From Undaria pinnatifida (taxonomy: Eukaryota > Sar > Phaeophyceae > Laminariales > Alariaceae): DNA of 64,000 nt. Every line of letters starts with the position of its first letter. Position 1 is the first letter of the stretch. The position numbers and the translations under genes were made by a program. The notes beneath the pieces are model-generated. The model saw only the letters and a list, made by a program, of their open reading frames with translations, did not search any database and was not told the origin of the DNA. Where the stretch lies: the NCBI GenBank assembly GCA_012845835.1, contig JABAKD010000014.1, forward strand, positions 10,883,219-10,947,218, read 5' to 3'. Positions 33,955 through 45,152 of the stretch are shown piece after piece.

Positions 33955-34280
33955 ATCATATATCGAGTTCTTTGTCCACCGTCGTCCACCGCTGCTATGA
34001 CCCTTTCAAGGTCCCACTCAGGAACCCAGAGGCTCATGATTCATATCCTCCACTAAAACGCAGCGGTTGAGCTTCTTCTGAGGCACCTACGCGAGAAAAC
34101 TCCCCCAACGTTCGTCGGAGAAATCCGGGAACATGAGCACCGCGCAACCAGATTTCGGGCGAGACAAGGCCACAGCGTGAGCGAAAGGGTCCTGCGCAGC
34201 ATCCCAGGCCCCAAGCAGCTCCGAGGTCCATACTCTGGCCGCGATCTCCCGGTTCGCGGCCACTCGTTGAGTGCGACGAT
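33955..34280 (-). pseudogene. Gypsy RNase H-region fragment
   Basis: Matches 23106-23400 of gypsy A at low identity (minus strand contains FPDFSDERWGSF and SRPKSGCAVLMF, like the PDASD-HWGSF and HPKPG-AVLM motifs). It is followed directly by LTR-like sequence at 34285. Stops are frequent. Confidence 0.7.
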
Positions 34281-34284
34281 TAGT

Positions 34285-34920
34285 GCTATAGGCACAGGTG
34301 GGTTTGGCAGGGTCTATTGAGCAGAGATTGTTTTGTTTTTTATTTTTGCACACTTTTACTTTCCAGCTTCTGGACAAGTCGTGGTCACAAGTGTCATCCC
34401 TTCTCCTCCCCGGTTTCGGCCTTGAGTTTTTATCGCGCATAGGGTCCAGCAATCCCACTTTTCGTCGATTGTTCATCGAGTGTTGCTAACTCACGCTCTC
34501 GCGCTTTCCGCAAGTCAATTTGTCCACAAGAAAAGTCCCAACGAATTTATACGAGTATGCACTCGGCGGGGCTCGAACTCACGAAACTGACCTATACCAG
34601 GCTCGAGGATAACCTGATACGCCACCGGGGCGACCGGTCTAATTATCCTCCCTTGGCCTGTCATGAGGGGCGCTGGTCTGCACACCATTCAGGTGCTGAT
34701 AATAGAAAATGAAGCTATTGTACTATTCAAACGCGACAACGCAAGTCATCTCCGGATCACTACCAGAATCCAGAAGATGACAAATGGCAACCCCTGCTGT
34801 CTTCAAATCAAATTAACGCTCGCATCGGATTCCCCGGTAGTCAATCACAATTATCAAGAAGGCCACCTATCATCTCTAATCATCACTGCACACTATTTGG
34901 TGGCTGTCCACAACGCCCCC
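34285..34920 (-). repeat. Gypsy LTR split by a SINE-like insertion
   Basis: 34285-34330 matches the start of the family LTR (CTATAGGCACAGG...GAGATTG) and 34649-34920 matches its remainder (CCTCCCTTGGCC... to GGCTGTCCACA). The two halves are contiguous in other copies (GAGATTGTCCCCCC), so 34331-34648 is an insertion. This is the most divergent LTR of the family here. Confidence 0.7.
34331..34648 (-). mobile_element. tRNA-derived SINE inserted in an LTR
   Basis: About 318 bp, minus orientation. The 5' head (34560-34648) is tRNA-like, with an A-box-like TGGCGTATCAGG and B-box-like AGTTCGAGCCC. A body of about 200 bp and an A-rich tail (T-rich on plus, TTTTGTTTTTTATTTTTG at 34331-34348) follow. 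The head matches the tRNA-like heads at 221-294 and 353-426 in GTCGCCCCGGTGG. No clear target duplication. Confidence 0.65.
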
Positions 34921-35060
34921 AAAAGCGAGTTGCTACTCGAAGTAGTTTATGAACAGGCTTGGATCAAAAGTGAGCACCAGCTACGTATTATCAAATAAAC
35001 AAACATGTCGTATATAAAGGGTAAACGACCACACACATCGATACCGAACCAATGATTACG
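34921..35060 (-). mobile_element. Gypsy 3' non-coding remnant
   Basis: Continues the split LTR into the element's 3' non-coding region (AAAAGCGAGTTGCTACTCGAAGT), ending where the next LTR copy begins at 35081. Confidence 0.6.
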
Positions 35061-35080
35061 GTCCTCATTGCAATGTGAGC

Positions 35081-35413
35081 TATAGACACGCCTAGGCCAG
35101 GCAAGGCCTATTGACCAGAAGTTGTCCCCGCTTGGCCATAGAGGGGGCTGGTCAGCACGATTCAGGTGCTAGAAAAAGAAAGGGAAGTTGTTGTATTACC
35201 TGCAGAACACAAGAAAACAAGCAATCTTGACTTCATCCCCGAATTCCCAGACCGTAATCCAGAAGAGGATACGTAGAAACCCCTACTGCTGTCTCAAATC
35301 TAAATAACGTTCACACCCCACATCAGACCCTCAGCATTCAATCAGCACCGCGAAGACCAGCAGTCGCATCTTACCACCAACACTACACACTCTCTGATGC
35401 TCCGCTGTCCACA
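35081..35413 (-). repeat. Gypsy-family LTR (333 bp)
   Basis: Full-length LTR from TATAGACACG to GTCCACA, close to the gypsy A 3' LTR. It is followed by the 3' non-coding region, which is interrupted at 35425-35871. Confidence 0.75.
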
Positions 35414-35424
35414 ATGCCCCCAAA

Positions 35425-35871
35425 AGTTTTTTTTTATTTTTAGATCCTCATGGAGATCTGGGTAAAAAAAGCTCAAGCTCCATACACTTTCGTTTGTGTA
35501 CCAGTTTTTGTCCATCCGCAAAACGCAGACTTGGTGTTAACCTTCGTCAACACCTTTGACTTGCCGACCTTCTTCGGCCGACCCCTATAAGGTTCGGCCA
35601 AAAATATGAGATAGCTACCCAGGAATTGAGAACTCCTTTTGCTCTCTTTGACCTGGGTAGTGCAGGATTTGCCTGCGCCTGTGCATTTTTGATTCCTTCG
35701 ACGGTGGGTCTCTACCTGCCGTTAAAAAAAAAAGGCGCACCCGCTAAACGAACCCATTTGCCTAACTAGGGTCACACTAAGGCTGTGTATCACCTCTCTA
35801 ATTCAGTTTCTCCAAGACTTTAGGGTCACTGACACGATTATACCCCCAGCTTAATATAGTAGGGTTGTTTC
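35425..35871 (-). mobile_element. Poly(A)-tailed insertion, unidentified retroposon
   Basis: A 447-bp block interrupts CCCAAAAG|CGCG of the Gypsy 3' region and is flanked by AAAAG on both sides (35420-35424, 35872-35876), a probable 5-bp target duplication. Its low-coordinate end is a T-run, so on the minus strand it ends in poly(A). The minus strand has an open frame of about 83 codons after a TAA, ending at about 35490. Its translation is basic and includes PYRGRPKKVGKSK (AT-hook-like GRPKK). I cannot name the family; a LINE 3' end or SINE is possible. Confidence 0.6.
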
Positions 35872-36240
35872 TCACAAAAGCGCGTTCCTACTCAAAGTAG
35901 TTCATGAACAAGCTTTGATCAAACGTGACCACCAGTTACACAAAAAACATTAAAGAAAACCTGCATGTCGTTGTTGAATGATAAATGACAACATACCCGA
36001 AGATCACGAGTCCTGAATATTACAATATCCTGAATATTACAATACGTCACAAAACATTCACACACGATCACCAGGCACAAATCATACATTAAAGCATAGC
36101 AATATCATCTATAAATACTTCATGTTCGTATATGTTTTCACATGCAAACTAAAAAAAAACATGCTAGGTACTTGTATAAGTCGCATGCCAAACGAAAACC
36201 CAAATAAAAATCCACCGACCAAAAGGATAAACATCGTAAG
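35872..36240 (-). mobile_element. Gypsy 3' non-coding remnant, continued
   Basis: Resumes at AAAAGCGCGTTCCTACTCAAAG and aligns with 20713-21080 up to about 36240 (AAACATCGTAAGAACCC). No coding part of the element follows. Confidence 0.65.
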
Positions 36241-37520
36241 AACCCTTTACGACTACGAGTTGTGCCAGCCAAGAAACGGATCAACCATCCCTGAGTCGTA
36301 TCTCGTGAACCACTGCGAATTGGACAGAACTAAAGACACCGCTGTAATCAGCCGATCATCGTGCCTATGCAGCGTCACGTCGCCACGTGCTTGGGCGTCA
36401 CTTGACAAAATGACCGGGAGGTCTGAAAATACACTTGAATTTAGTGTGTATTAAATGGACTTTTAAAACCGTTGTTTCATGCAGCGGAATACGTACCGCG
36501 TACAAAAAGACTCCAGCCTGCAGCACTATGATGCTGTTGGACACCTTGCGCGGCGCACCACTCGCGGCGACATGGCGTCAAGCTCGAGCGGCGCTGGGGA
36601 TTGGAAGAAGACCTCCAAGCCTAGGGTTGATTTCGATAGAAGAGCTCAGAAGTGGAGGCTGAAGATCAACTACACGCTCAGCTCATAAAAGCCGACCTTG
36701 ATGGTGCATTCACAGTGGTTTAGCACTCAAGAGGAGACGGAAGTAATGCTACCTTGGTGGCGGCTGAGCTGGGAGCAGAGGCACAAAGCCAAGAACGTCG
36801 ACCCCCACACGCCTCCAGACCAACAGCAAAGGTCGCGCTCCGCGCGTACGGCAGGATCTGTGGCTGCTACTCTCCCGCCAGGCGAGTTCAATTCCGTGCA
36901 GTAAGTAGCACAGGTGCCTTGGTTCGTTCCCATTTGTGCGTAATTGTGCCGCCTTTTGTTTGGGGCTGTTCGACGTGGTCCCTGCTGTCTCGCGTACGAG
37001 CTTGTACCGTCCGGCAAGATGTCTGCATGCAGATTTTCGTCAGTACAGTTAGGCTAGGGATTGGAGGCCTATTTTGACCCAAAAAAACGGCAGGCTATTC
37101 GGATCGACCAGCCAAAAAAGATTAAAAAATCTGAAAAAGTAAAACTACCGCTATGCCCCTAACTACTTGGTTTTAGTGGAGGTGGACAGAGAACTTGTTT
37201 GTGGTTTATCTCGGAGCTGGAGATGATTTCAATACTGACATCATACAGACACCTCACACAGGAACATGCCGTTGGGATGGCGTCTTTTTTTTAGCAAAGG
37301 AGTACAAATTCACGTTTTTATAGACGGAAAGGTGCGGAAAAACATGCTTTCCTGCGGTTTCTGCCTCTTGCTTATATGACGTTCTTCAAGTAGTGCCAAT
37401 TATAATATAAGGCCATGCTCTGCATTGGGATATGCACTATACAGCAAAACAAACCCCGCTCGAATCGACGTAGTATCCGTAGAGAAAAGGCGAACGGAAA
37501 ATCGGCTCTTCAGTCACTTT
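36241..37520. other. No confirmed gene; possible short coding-like patch
   Basis: 36570-36690 (plus) is open with a coding-like composition (MASSSSGAGDWKKTSKPR... in one frame) and stops at 36686. An overlapping frame reads SSEVEAEDQLHAQLIKADLD. Neither extends into an exon chain I can support. The rest (36900-37520) shows nothing. Confidence 0.3.
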
Positions 37521-37529
37521 TTGGGGAAC

Positions 37530-38400
37530 CACGATAATCGATTTCGTGATGGGTAGTTCGAAAAAAACAGAAAGTACCTCGAGAAAGGGCAAACGCAGAA
37601 AAAAATGTCCGGGTGAATTGGGGGGCATATCTGCAGCGCACGGTGTCGACACGCGGCTCGCTGCTGCTGCTGCTCCTTCTGCGCTCAGGATGGGCAGGAG
37701 AAGAAATATGATGATAACGAACACAAGTTCCACGACACCAGCAGCAGCAGGATTTGGAGCAAGGCTGGTTCATCGATACCTGGCACGAATCTGGACAGGA
37801 TTGTAACGATCGTTTGGTTTTCATATTTACATATCAACGTTGCTTACATTTCCGTCCAACTATGATTTCTCGATACAAATCGTAGGTGATTTTATCTTGT
37901 GCCGTTTTGTAACTTCGCACGACAATCGTGTGTCGACCCGCACTTTGCTGCTGCTGCTGCTGCTGGGGCGGGGACATACTGATACCGAACACGACAAGAT
38001 TCGTGACCAGTCGGTGGCATTTGCAGCAGCAGCAACAGGAGGCAGGGGCAGTATGGTTTGTAGAATCGTTGGTTCATTGATACCTGGTATGATACGAGTA
38101 TAATACGAGTTCAAATATGAGGTCTAGACTAATGTTGCATGTTTTTTCTGGTTTCTCGATACCAGGTAGGTGATTTCGTGTTTTTCCTCAACGCTATTTT
38201 GCACGATAAGAGTGTGTTGACCCGCGCGATGCTGCTGCTACTGCTGCTGCTGCTGCTGCACGGGCGGAAACACACGGATAACAAGCAAGCTTCGCGCTTC
38301 GGCGGCCGCAGTTGCCGCAGCAGCAGCAGGCAGCGTAAGTAAGATTTGTAGCAGGGCTTATTGACACCTGGTATGATAAGAGTATGATACGAGTATGACA
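37530..38400 (+). repeat. Three tandem units of about 287 bp, each with a CTG/CAG inverted pair
   Basis: Each unit has GTGT(C/T)GACxCG, a CTG run (37658-37673, 37947-37965, 38231-38259), a spacer of about 55-70 bp, a CAG run (37739-37750, 38022-38037, 38317-38333) and then GGTTCAT(T/C)GATACCTGG-like sequence. The CTG and CAG runs can pair to form a stem-loop in every unit. Spacer sequences differ far more than the arms. A CAG-rich extension lies at 38575-38640. Confidence 0.75.
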
Positions 38401-39750
38401 CACGTGTCCACACAGACCCCAGAAGCGCTACCAAGTAGTCCTCCTTCCACTCATGCCAACTACCTACACCGAGAGGACCCATGAAACAAGGAGTTGTCAA
38501 CGCCGCAGTCACGGAGATGTGCAGGATGTACAACACGCGGCCGAGGCGATGACTGTGGATGGGAACATCTTGTACCGCAGCAGCAGGATGAGCAGCAGCA
38601 GCCGGGTCATCAGCAGCAGCAGCCGCACCAAGATCAGCAAATCCACCTTCAACCAGGCCCAGTAGGGGCTGCACTTGCGGGCTGTCAGCCATCGAGGCCG
38701 AGGGTCCACCAGTGAATCCCCCTCACGACCACGCGCTCGTTTGTTTGCTGCTGCTCAAGCACTCGTCGTGGTGTTCCGGGCGAGAACGATACCAAATTCA
38801 CGTACTTTGCGTGCGCTGCTGCGCCCTTTTTCAGCCAGACGCTGCAGCTCTACAATTATACTAATACTCTTATCATTGTATTATATGTGATACCACACAT
38901 GAAAAGTTCTTTCTTGTGACGTGTCCATTCTTTCCCCAGCGCTGATTGGTAATTTTTTTCAAGATTCACTTTCTTCAGCTAACGACCGCAGACATTTTTT
39001 GGGACTTTTTTACGTCTAAAAATATTTCAGTCCCTAGCCTAACGGTAGTGTTGTCCACAGACGTGTATGTTGCTGTCACACTGCTGTTCTGTGACCCTGT
39101 GTGAGAATGGTATTAGTCCTGTTGTAGCTTGAAAAATCCGGCAAATCGTCTATGTGCAATTTTGTCCCGGTACAGCAGTGCTGAGCACAGATGCTTATCT
39201 TGTTGTGAACACTGCTGTTGTACTCGTACGTACATGTGTGAACATTGTACCGGTCGTGCTGCTGTTTGTGTGATATATTCACACACCCTGCAAGAATGGG
39301 GCTTCTACTCACTCTGCGGTTGGTGGTACTCGTACATTCTATTGCAATGAACATGTGATGACCACACCCATGTTCCAGCTGTATTGATGTGAGGACAAGC
39401 GCCAGTGGCAACACATATCTTAGGCGTACGTTGTGCTTCTCTACTGCTGTGTTTACTTGCACTGCTCTGTGCACGATTGCCAGTGCGAACATATGCCTGT
39501 ACTGCTGCTATTTTTACTGTTGCTGTCGATGCATGGCTTAACTGTTCCCCCTGTCTTCCCCGTCGCTTGCCGACACACCACATGTAAATCTGGGAATAGC
39601 TTGCACCGACTGAGTGGCACGCAGGAATGCGCGTTCAAGAGAAAATGAAGCGAAGGAGCTGACATGACACGTGGGAAATGGATGGAGTCCACGCTTCTGA
39701 GCGATCGAGACAAGCGGTGCTTATCGCGTGCATGGAGCACATACATCTTA
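38401..39750. other. No gene; CTG/CAG-rich scattered motifs
   Basis: Short CAGCAG/CTGCTG words and TACTGCTG/CAGTGC pairs recur at 38575-38650 and 39070-39520. The latter stretch shares GTACTCGTACGTAC with 48780-50470. No frame has a recognisable domain. Confidence 0.45.
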
Positions 39751-40482
39751 ATATAAAACGACCACATACATCTTAATACCATACCCAATGATTACGAGTC
39801 ATAAAACATTACAATACTTCACAAAACAGGTCACGCACGATCACCAGGCACAAATTATGCATTAAACATAGCAATATCATCAATAAATACTAGATAGGCA
39901 ACCATCATTGTGCACAAGAAATACCTCAAGGTACTATATTCATCTTATATATAAGCGCATACAAAACGCGAAAATAACATGTACCAGGTATCAAAATAAC
40001 GCACAAAGAACCCACGAAAAATGCCGTCAAAACACTCCAAGACGACAGTTACATAATTCACGCGAAAACCGCAGAGAACTCACAGCGTGATACCACATTG
40101 CCACTTCAGCTTTGTCCTCACTCCCCCGTTTCAGTCGTAACTTACGCAATTTTGATTTCACAAATTGAAGAGCCGCGCCCCATTCATCGCTAAGTCCTCC
40201 TACGTATTATCTTCCGTGTCCAATCCAGCCCACTCTACTTCTACCTAAAAGTCAGATCTGTCCTCCACAGCCATCAAATCAAATCCACAATCGATGCCAT
40301 CCTAAACTTTCCTTCCGTGAATCATGTTAAAAAACCTCTTTTAACTTGGCAGTGATTTCAAGAGCAGCATCCGCACAAAAACACATCCGAGCAACATGAA
40401 CGTCTCGAACTTCCCCAGACACAATATCCCGCACGTCCTGCACATGCAATCGTTGATCGACTAGCACACGCCACGGTCCAGT

Positions 40483-41310
40483 TCACTTTATCAGAATTTT
40501 TTTCGTCGAGCCACCAGGCCGCACCCGAGCTACCAAGACATAATCACCAACACAAAAAATCGGCAAACTTCCCCGACTCGCGGCCACATGCTGCTTACTA
40601 TGGTTCGCCTGCACCTTATTCAATACCTCCTTGTGCAGCTGACTCTGCGCCGCAACCACGCTCTGAACCTTCGGCCGAACAGCCTTCTCGTCCAGGAAAT
40701 CCACCTGCCAATCCTATCTGGTCGACGACGCCAACGTCGACAACGCTATGCAAGGCGCTTTACCGAACGTGACAAGATACGGGGTAGAGCTAAAACTTTC
40801 CCGGAACGCAGTATTCAAGGCCCACTGAATCGCCGGTATTAACTCTAGTCAATCCTGGGTGATCGGCCGCTCTTCATGAATCATGGCCTTCAAAGTACTC
40901 ACCACCTCAATCATCATCCGTTCGCATGTAACATGAGGCCAAGGCGATTTCGCAACTAAAAATCTCCTGCCAACACCAAGAGATTTCTTTAACGCGGTCA
41001 TCATTTGATTTTAAAGAAGAAGCAGTGTCACTCACCCACACCTTCGGAACCCCAATAATCTTACACCAGGTCAAGAGATGCTGCGCTGTCGAACGGGCAG
41101 TGCATGCTTTGGTAGGCTCAAGCCGAACACAATTGCTCATATCGTCCATCATGGCGAGGGTGTATCTGTAACCCTCGTCCTCATCGTGGTAATCGTCCCT
41201 CAACGGCCCACTCGCGCCGACCTAAAAATAGTCGAAGTGGAGCACTTCGCCCAGCCTGGTGCCATGCACCGTCTCCCAGCGGACGAGGCACTTTTCCCCC
41301 CGTTTTAGTA
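40483..41310 (-). pseudogene. Gypsy B integrase
   Basis: 40907-41203 holds the catalytic core part with DEGYRYTLAMMDDMSNCV and VWVSDTASS (second aspartate). 40483-40704 holds the C-terminal part (VVAAQSQLHKEVLNKVQANH, VGDYVLVARVR). The zinc-binding N terminus is deleted. Frame breaks separate the parts. Confidence 0.75.
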
Positions 41311-42525
41311 TCCATGCAACGGATATAGTTGTATTGCCCCAATACCGCCGTCCACTGGTCCAAACGCTGCGCCGTCGTCTTCCCAACAGACGACACGCAC
41401 GCCTCCGGATCCAAAATGTACGACAAATTCCGGTGGTCAGTATAAATATGCACGCCGTTCCACAAAAGGTACTCCAACCGCTTGAAAGTACTCACCACGG
41501 CGAAACCTCCCTTGTCCACCGTCGCACGGCGCTGCTGTGACCCTTTGAAAGTCCCACTCAGGAACCCAAGAGGCTCGTGAGTCATGCCCTCGACTGGAAC
41601 GCCGCGGTCGAGCTCTTCCTGGGGCACCTGCGTGAGGAAACTCCCCCAATGATCATCGGAGGCATCCGGAACCATGAGCACCGCCAATCCCGGCTTCGGG
41701 TGAGACAGAGACACAGCGTGAGCGGCAAGATCGTGCGCTGCCTCCCAAGCCCCGCCCGATCAGCCCCGAGGTCCAGTCCCCGGCCGAGATTGCTCGGATA
41801 GTTGCCACACGTTTAGTGCGACGCTTGGAGCCCGCCAGATGCTCCTCCAGGAAAACGCGAAGAGGATATATAACCTCTGCCATGCGCAGCAAAGACGTAT
41901 GTAGCCATTTAACAGCCTGCAGGAACTGCATCAACTCGTCTGCAGTTTCGGGGCGATTCATGGTGGCCAAGCCCGTCGACCGCTCAGGATCGTGCTCGAC
42001 TTGCCACTGCGAGCGCACCTTCTCGCACCAAGTGGTGCTAGTCTCGAAAAAGGTGCATTTAGGAGCCGCAGCGTACAGTCGACCTCTTCCAAGCGCTCTA
42101 GGATCAGCTCCAACGTATTGAACAAGTCAGTATCGTCCAAACCCAAATGAAGCACATCGTCCACCAAAACCATGCAATTCATCCCCTCCATCACGCATCA
42201 CGCGTGTGAGCGTTTCGCTTGAAAGTAGGAGGTGGCGTTCAAAGTTCCTTGCGGTACTCCCGTATGTGTATACAAAACCGCCTGGCGTGGCGATCGTTGA
42301 AATCTCTTGCGCTTCCGGCGCCAACGGGCATTGCCAGTAACCTTGCAAAAGGTCCAAAGTGCCGCAAAACTTAGCCTCACTCAGCTTGGCCATGCTTGCT
42401 TCCTGATTTGGAATCACCCCCGGCACTTTCTCGACGCGCTGGTTTGCAGCGCGGAAATCGCTCACCAAGCGAAACCCCCCTTTTTTCGGCGTAGCAGTGG
42501 CTTTACTGACCCACACCGCCTGCAA
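41311..42525 (-). pseudogene. Gypsy B RT-RNase H
   Basis: 42127-42525 has LVSDFRAANQRVEKVPG and LDLLQGYWQCPLAPEAQ. The catalytic box in 41958-42194 reads LVDD (MVLVDDVLHLGLDD), nearer the consensus than WEDD of copy A. 41653-42018 is connection (PETADELMQFLQAVKWLHTS). 41181-41714 is RNase H (PDASDDHWGSFLTQVP, YTDHRNLSYILDPEAC), then fuses to integrase sequence through the deletion. Confidence 0.82.
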
Positions 42526-42551
42526 ATTATGAAAATCAAGCCCCAGAGCCG

Positions 42552-43765
42552 TTAATAAAACTGTTCATGCTGCCAACCTGGCGGTCTTGACGGGGTTGTA
42601 AACGCGCGGCCGAGCCTTGACCGGCCGAGCGCCCAGCTTAACGGTGACGCGCAGGAGCTCGACACGCGCGGGCGGGTCGCCCTGCTTTTAACCCCCGCCG
42701 AAACGCATCCCAGCGCTTCCAAATGACCTAGCAAAGACGCTCCACATGCAACTCATGCAACTCAGCAGCTGCCGACGCCGGAATGACCTCCTCCAAAGCC
42801 TCAGACCGGGCCCGTAAATCGTCCTCCGGGCTCATGTCGATATCCGACCCCCGCGCCACCAAGCACTCCACGACCTCATATGGCGCCTCTGGCGTCCCGC
42901 GCGGCCGCTGCTATAAGGATTCGACATTGACGATGACGCGGCAGCATTGCCAGTACGCCACTGCATCGAAACCGGTGAGGGCGGCACGTTTCCGAACGCG
43001 CCCCCCCCAACCTGTCGTAGACATCGATGCCCAGCATCTTCAATGTTGGTTTGCCGAGAATGACAACATCGTCGTCGACCGATATGACAGCAAAAGAAAA
43101 CGGATCCACGGTGACCCAACCCTAGCTGGTGCGCAGAGCAACCCGCACCGTGCATGTTCTTTCCTGGACCTCGAGCACACAGCCATCCGCCACCTTGAGC
43201 TACCCCGGGTGCGCCATGCCCCCCACAACTTGCACATCAGAAAATGCCGCTCGTAACTTGTTCGCAATCCCAGCAAACATGGTCGTGATATCAGACCTTG
43301 AGTCGAGTATAAAAACAGCATCGACAGCCATCATAGCAGCCGCCCCTGGCACCGACAAGCTGGCTTGACACCTTTTTTGCGCTCGTCGACGGCCACGCCC
43401 TTGGCATTAAACCCAGACATACCGCCGGACAACACGCCTTGGAACACTGGTAGATACGGCCCTGATTCCCCAGGCCCGCCAGCCGCCGGCGCGTTTATCG
43501 ATGCCGGGGGAGTAGCTGAAGACGGGATCGGTTGCGGGGGCAAAAACTCGGTCGCTGCGCCCGCGCCAGCCGACTCGATGTCACCAGAAAAAGCCGCACG
43601 ACCGCCAACGTGGCGTTGATGGAAAACAGTTGAAGATGCCCCACCGCGACCTTTCCCGCTCCAGAAGAAGGCGTCGAGTTGGATTGAGGCGCTGGAAAGC
43701 GCTGCTGCTGCGGCGGCGGGTGCTCCGGTCGTCGTTGCTCTCAACCGGTCGTTGCCTAACCCCAA
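42552..43765 (-). pseudogene. Gypsy B protease and linker region
   Basis: Corresponds to 24150-25233 of gypsy A. 43331-43765 is the Pro/Ala/Gly linker. The protease active-site area survives only as LYSTQGLISRPC-type frameshifted sequence. 42832-43109 matches the segment between protease and RT. Homology ends at about 43765, where a different Gypsy lineage begins within 50 bp. Confidence 0.65.
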
Positions 43766-43804
43766 CCCTCACTCTACTGCTCCTTTTGCAGAGATGTCCC
43801 GGAA

Positions 43805-44840
43805 GGTAAGATTTAACAACAGCCCGTCTGGTACTGAATAGTGAAACATAGTCGTCTTCGTTCTTTTCTCGGGTCCTGGTGCTTTTTTGTGTCAGATATA
43901 CTAAATGTACAGGTGATACTATAATGTTTGTGCCGAGCGGAGGTTTCTTGGTGGACTGACACGAAAACGTTTGTCGCGGTTACGAACACTGATGTCACAC
44001 TAAAGACTTCTCTGTCGCTGCGAACTGGTTCTAGTTTGTCCACTTTGTCAGAGGAAATTTGATATGGTCGCTGAGGTAGCCGTGTAATGCCAGTTAGGAT
44101 GATCTGGTACGTTCCGATATATGGGTGCGAGGGATGGCTCAGCGATTTCCTGCAGATGCTCAAACGCAAACATTCGTGAAAACGTGTCCGGTACGACGTA
44201 CAATTAACCTGGCTTATGCTGTACGGTGAAGTCATAAGATTGCAATGAATTTGCCCAACGTGTTGACATGTTCGATGTTGCCGTCATTGAGTAAAGATAT
44301 CTCAGGGCCGCATGATCTGTGACGCAAAAAAATAATTCAACCATCATTACGGTCGCCAGTGCTGTATAGCTTGCACAACGGCGTAACATTATTTTTGCGT
44401 AGCAGAGTAGTGGCGTTGGCTATCGTTGAACCGTTGACAAAAGTATGCGATGATTAAAATTCAGTCAAATTTCTGCCGGGCGATGAATGCCCCCGCGCCC
44501 GCTTCAGGTGCATTAACATGTATCGCAAAATGTAAAGAAAATCAGGGAATTGTAGCACGGGCGCCAGGGTGAGTAATTTTTCACTTTTGCGTACGCTAGA
44601 TCGTGTTCTGGACCCCAACGCTGAGCAACTCATTTAATGGCTTCTTTTTTCATGAGGGCTACTAGGAGTGCTATGGTTCCGGATAAATTGGGTATTGACT
44701 TGCGTACAAAGTTCAGCATGCCTAGTACTGACCGCAGCTGTTCGATGTTTTAAGGTGTTGGCAAGTCGTCGATAGTTTTTTCTATGCGATCGTCACCGAT
44801 CCGAATTTCATCCGCAGCAAGTATGTGCCCCAAGTATATA
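43805..44840 (-). pseudogene. Second-lineage Gypsy RT/RNase H fragment
   Basis: Unlike copies A-C, the minus strand here reads, in pieces, LGHILAADEIRIGDDRIEK, LRSVLGMLNFVRK and LMKKEAIK (RT thumb/connection). It continues with CVTDHAALRYLYSM (RNase H, 44204-44389), YDFTVQHKPG and VVPDTFSRMFAFEHLQ. These motifs match the mainstream Ty3/Gypsy arrangement. Several stops interrupt it. It ends at about 44840, exactly where the GGGTCG array starts. Confidence 0.78.
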
Positions 44841-44851
44841 TCAGGGCTTTT

Positions 44852-45075
44852 CACGGGTCATGACCTGACCCGCGGGTCGGGTCAAGGGGGTTTCAAAATC
44901 TCGCGGGTTGGGTGTGATTGTCACGTTTTAAATCTCACGGGTCGGGTCGGATCGGATCAAGAGGTTTAAAAATCTCGCGGGTCAGGTCGGGTCGGGTCAA
45001 TAACCTTCAAAATATCGCGGGCCGGCTCGTGTCGGAACAAGAGGCTTCAAAATCTCGCGGGTCGGGTCAGGTAGC
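44852..45075 (+). repeat. GGGTCG array
   Basis: Units of about 40-50 bp: (GGGTCGGGTC)n followed by a spacer like AAGAGGCTTCAAAATCTCGC. About five units are visible, with variants GGGTCAGG and GGGCCGG. It ends about 75 bp before the LTR at 45153. The strand is strongly G-rich, unlike the mixed-orientation GGGTA array. Confidence 0.8.
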
Positions 45076-45152
45076 GCCAAAAGGTTTTCAAACTCTCCCG
45101 AAAAATTCCCTGACTAGCTTCAGTGTGTTCAAGCATAGTTATCGATAAGTAC

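Larger units (their letters stand above)
39755..43765 (-). mobile_element. Gypsy element B, decayed and internally deleted
   Basis: Close relative of gypsy A on the minus strand: 3' non-coding region from 39755, degenerate chromodomain near 40083-40320, integrase, RNase H, RT and protease region, ending at 43765 inside the Pro/Ala linker. Gag and a 5' LTR are absent. About 455 bp covering the RNase H C terminus and integrase zinc region (22460-22917 in A) are missing at about 41320. Many frame breaks. Confidence 0.85.
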
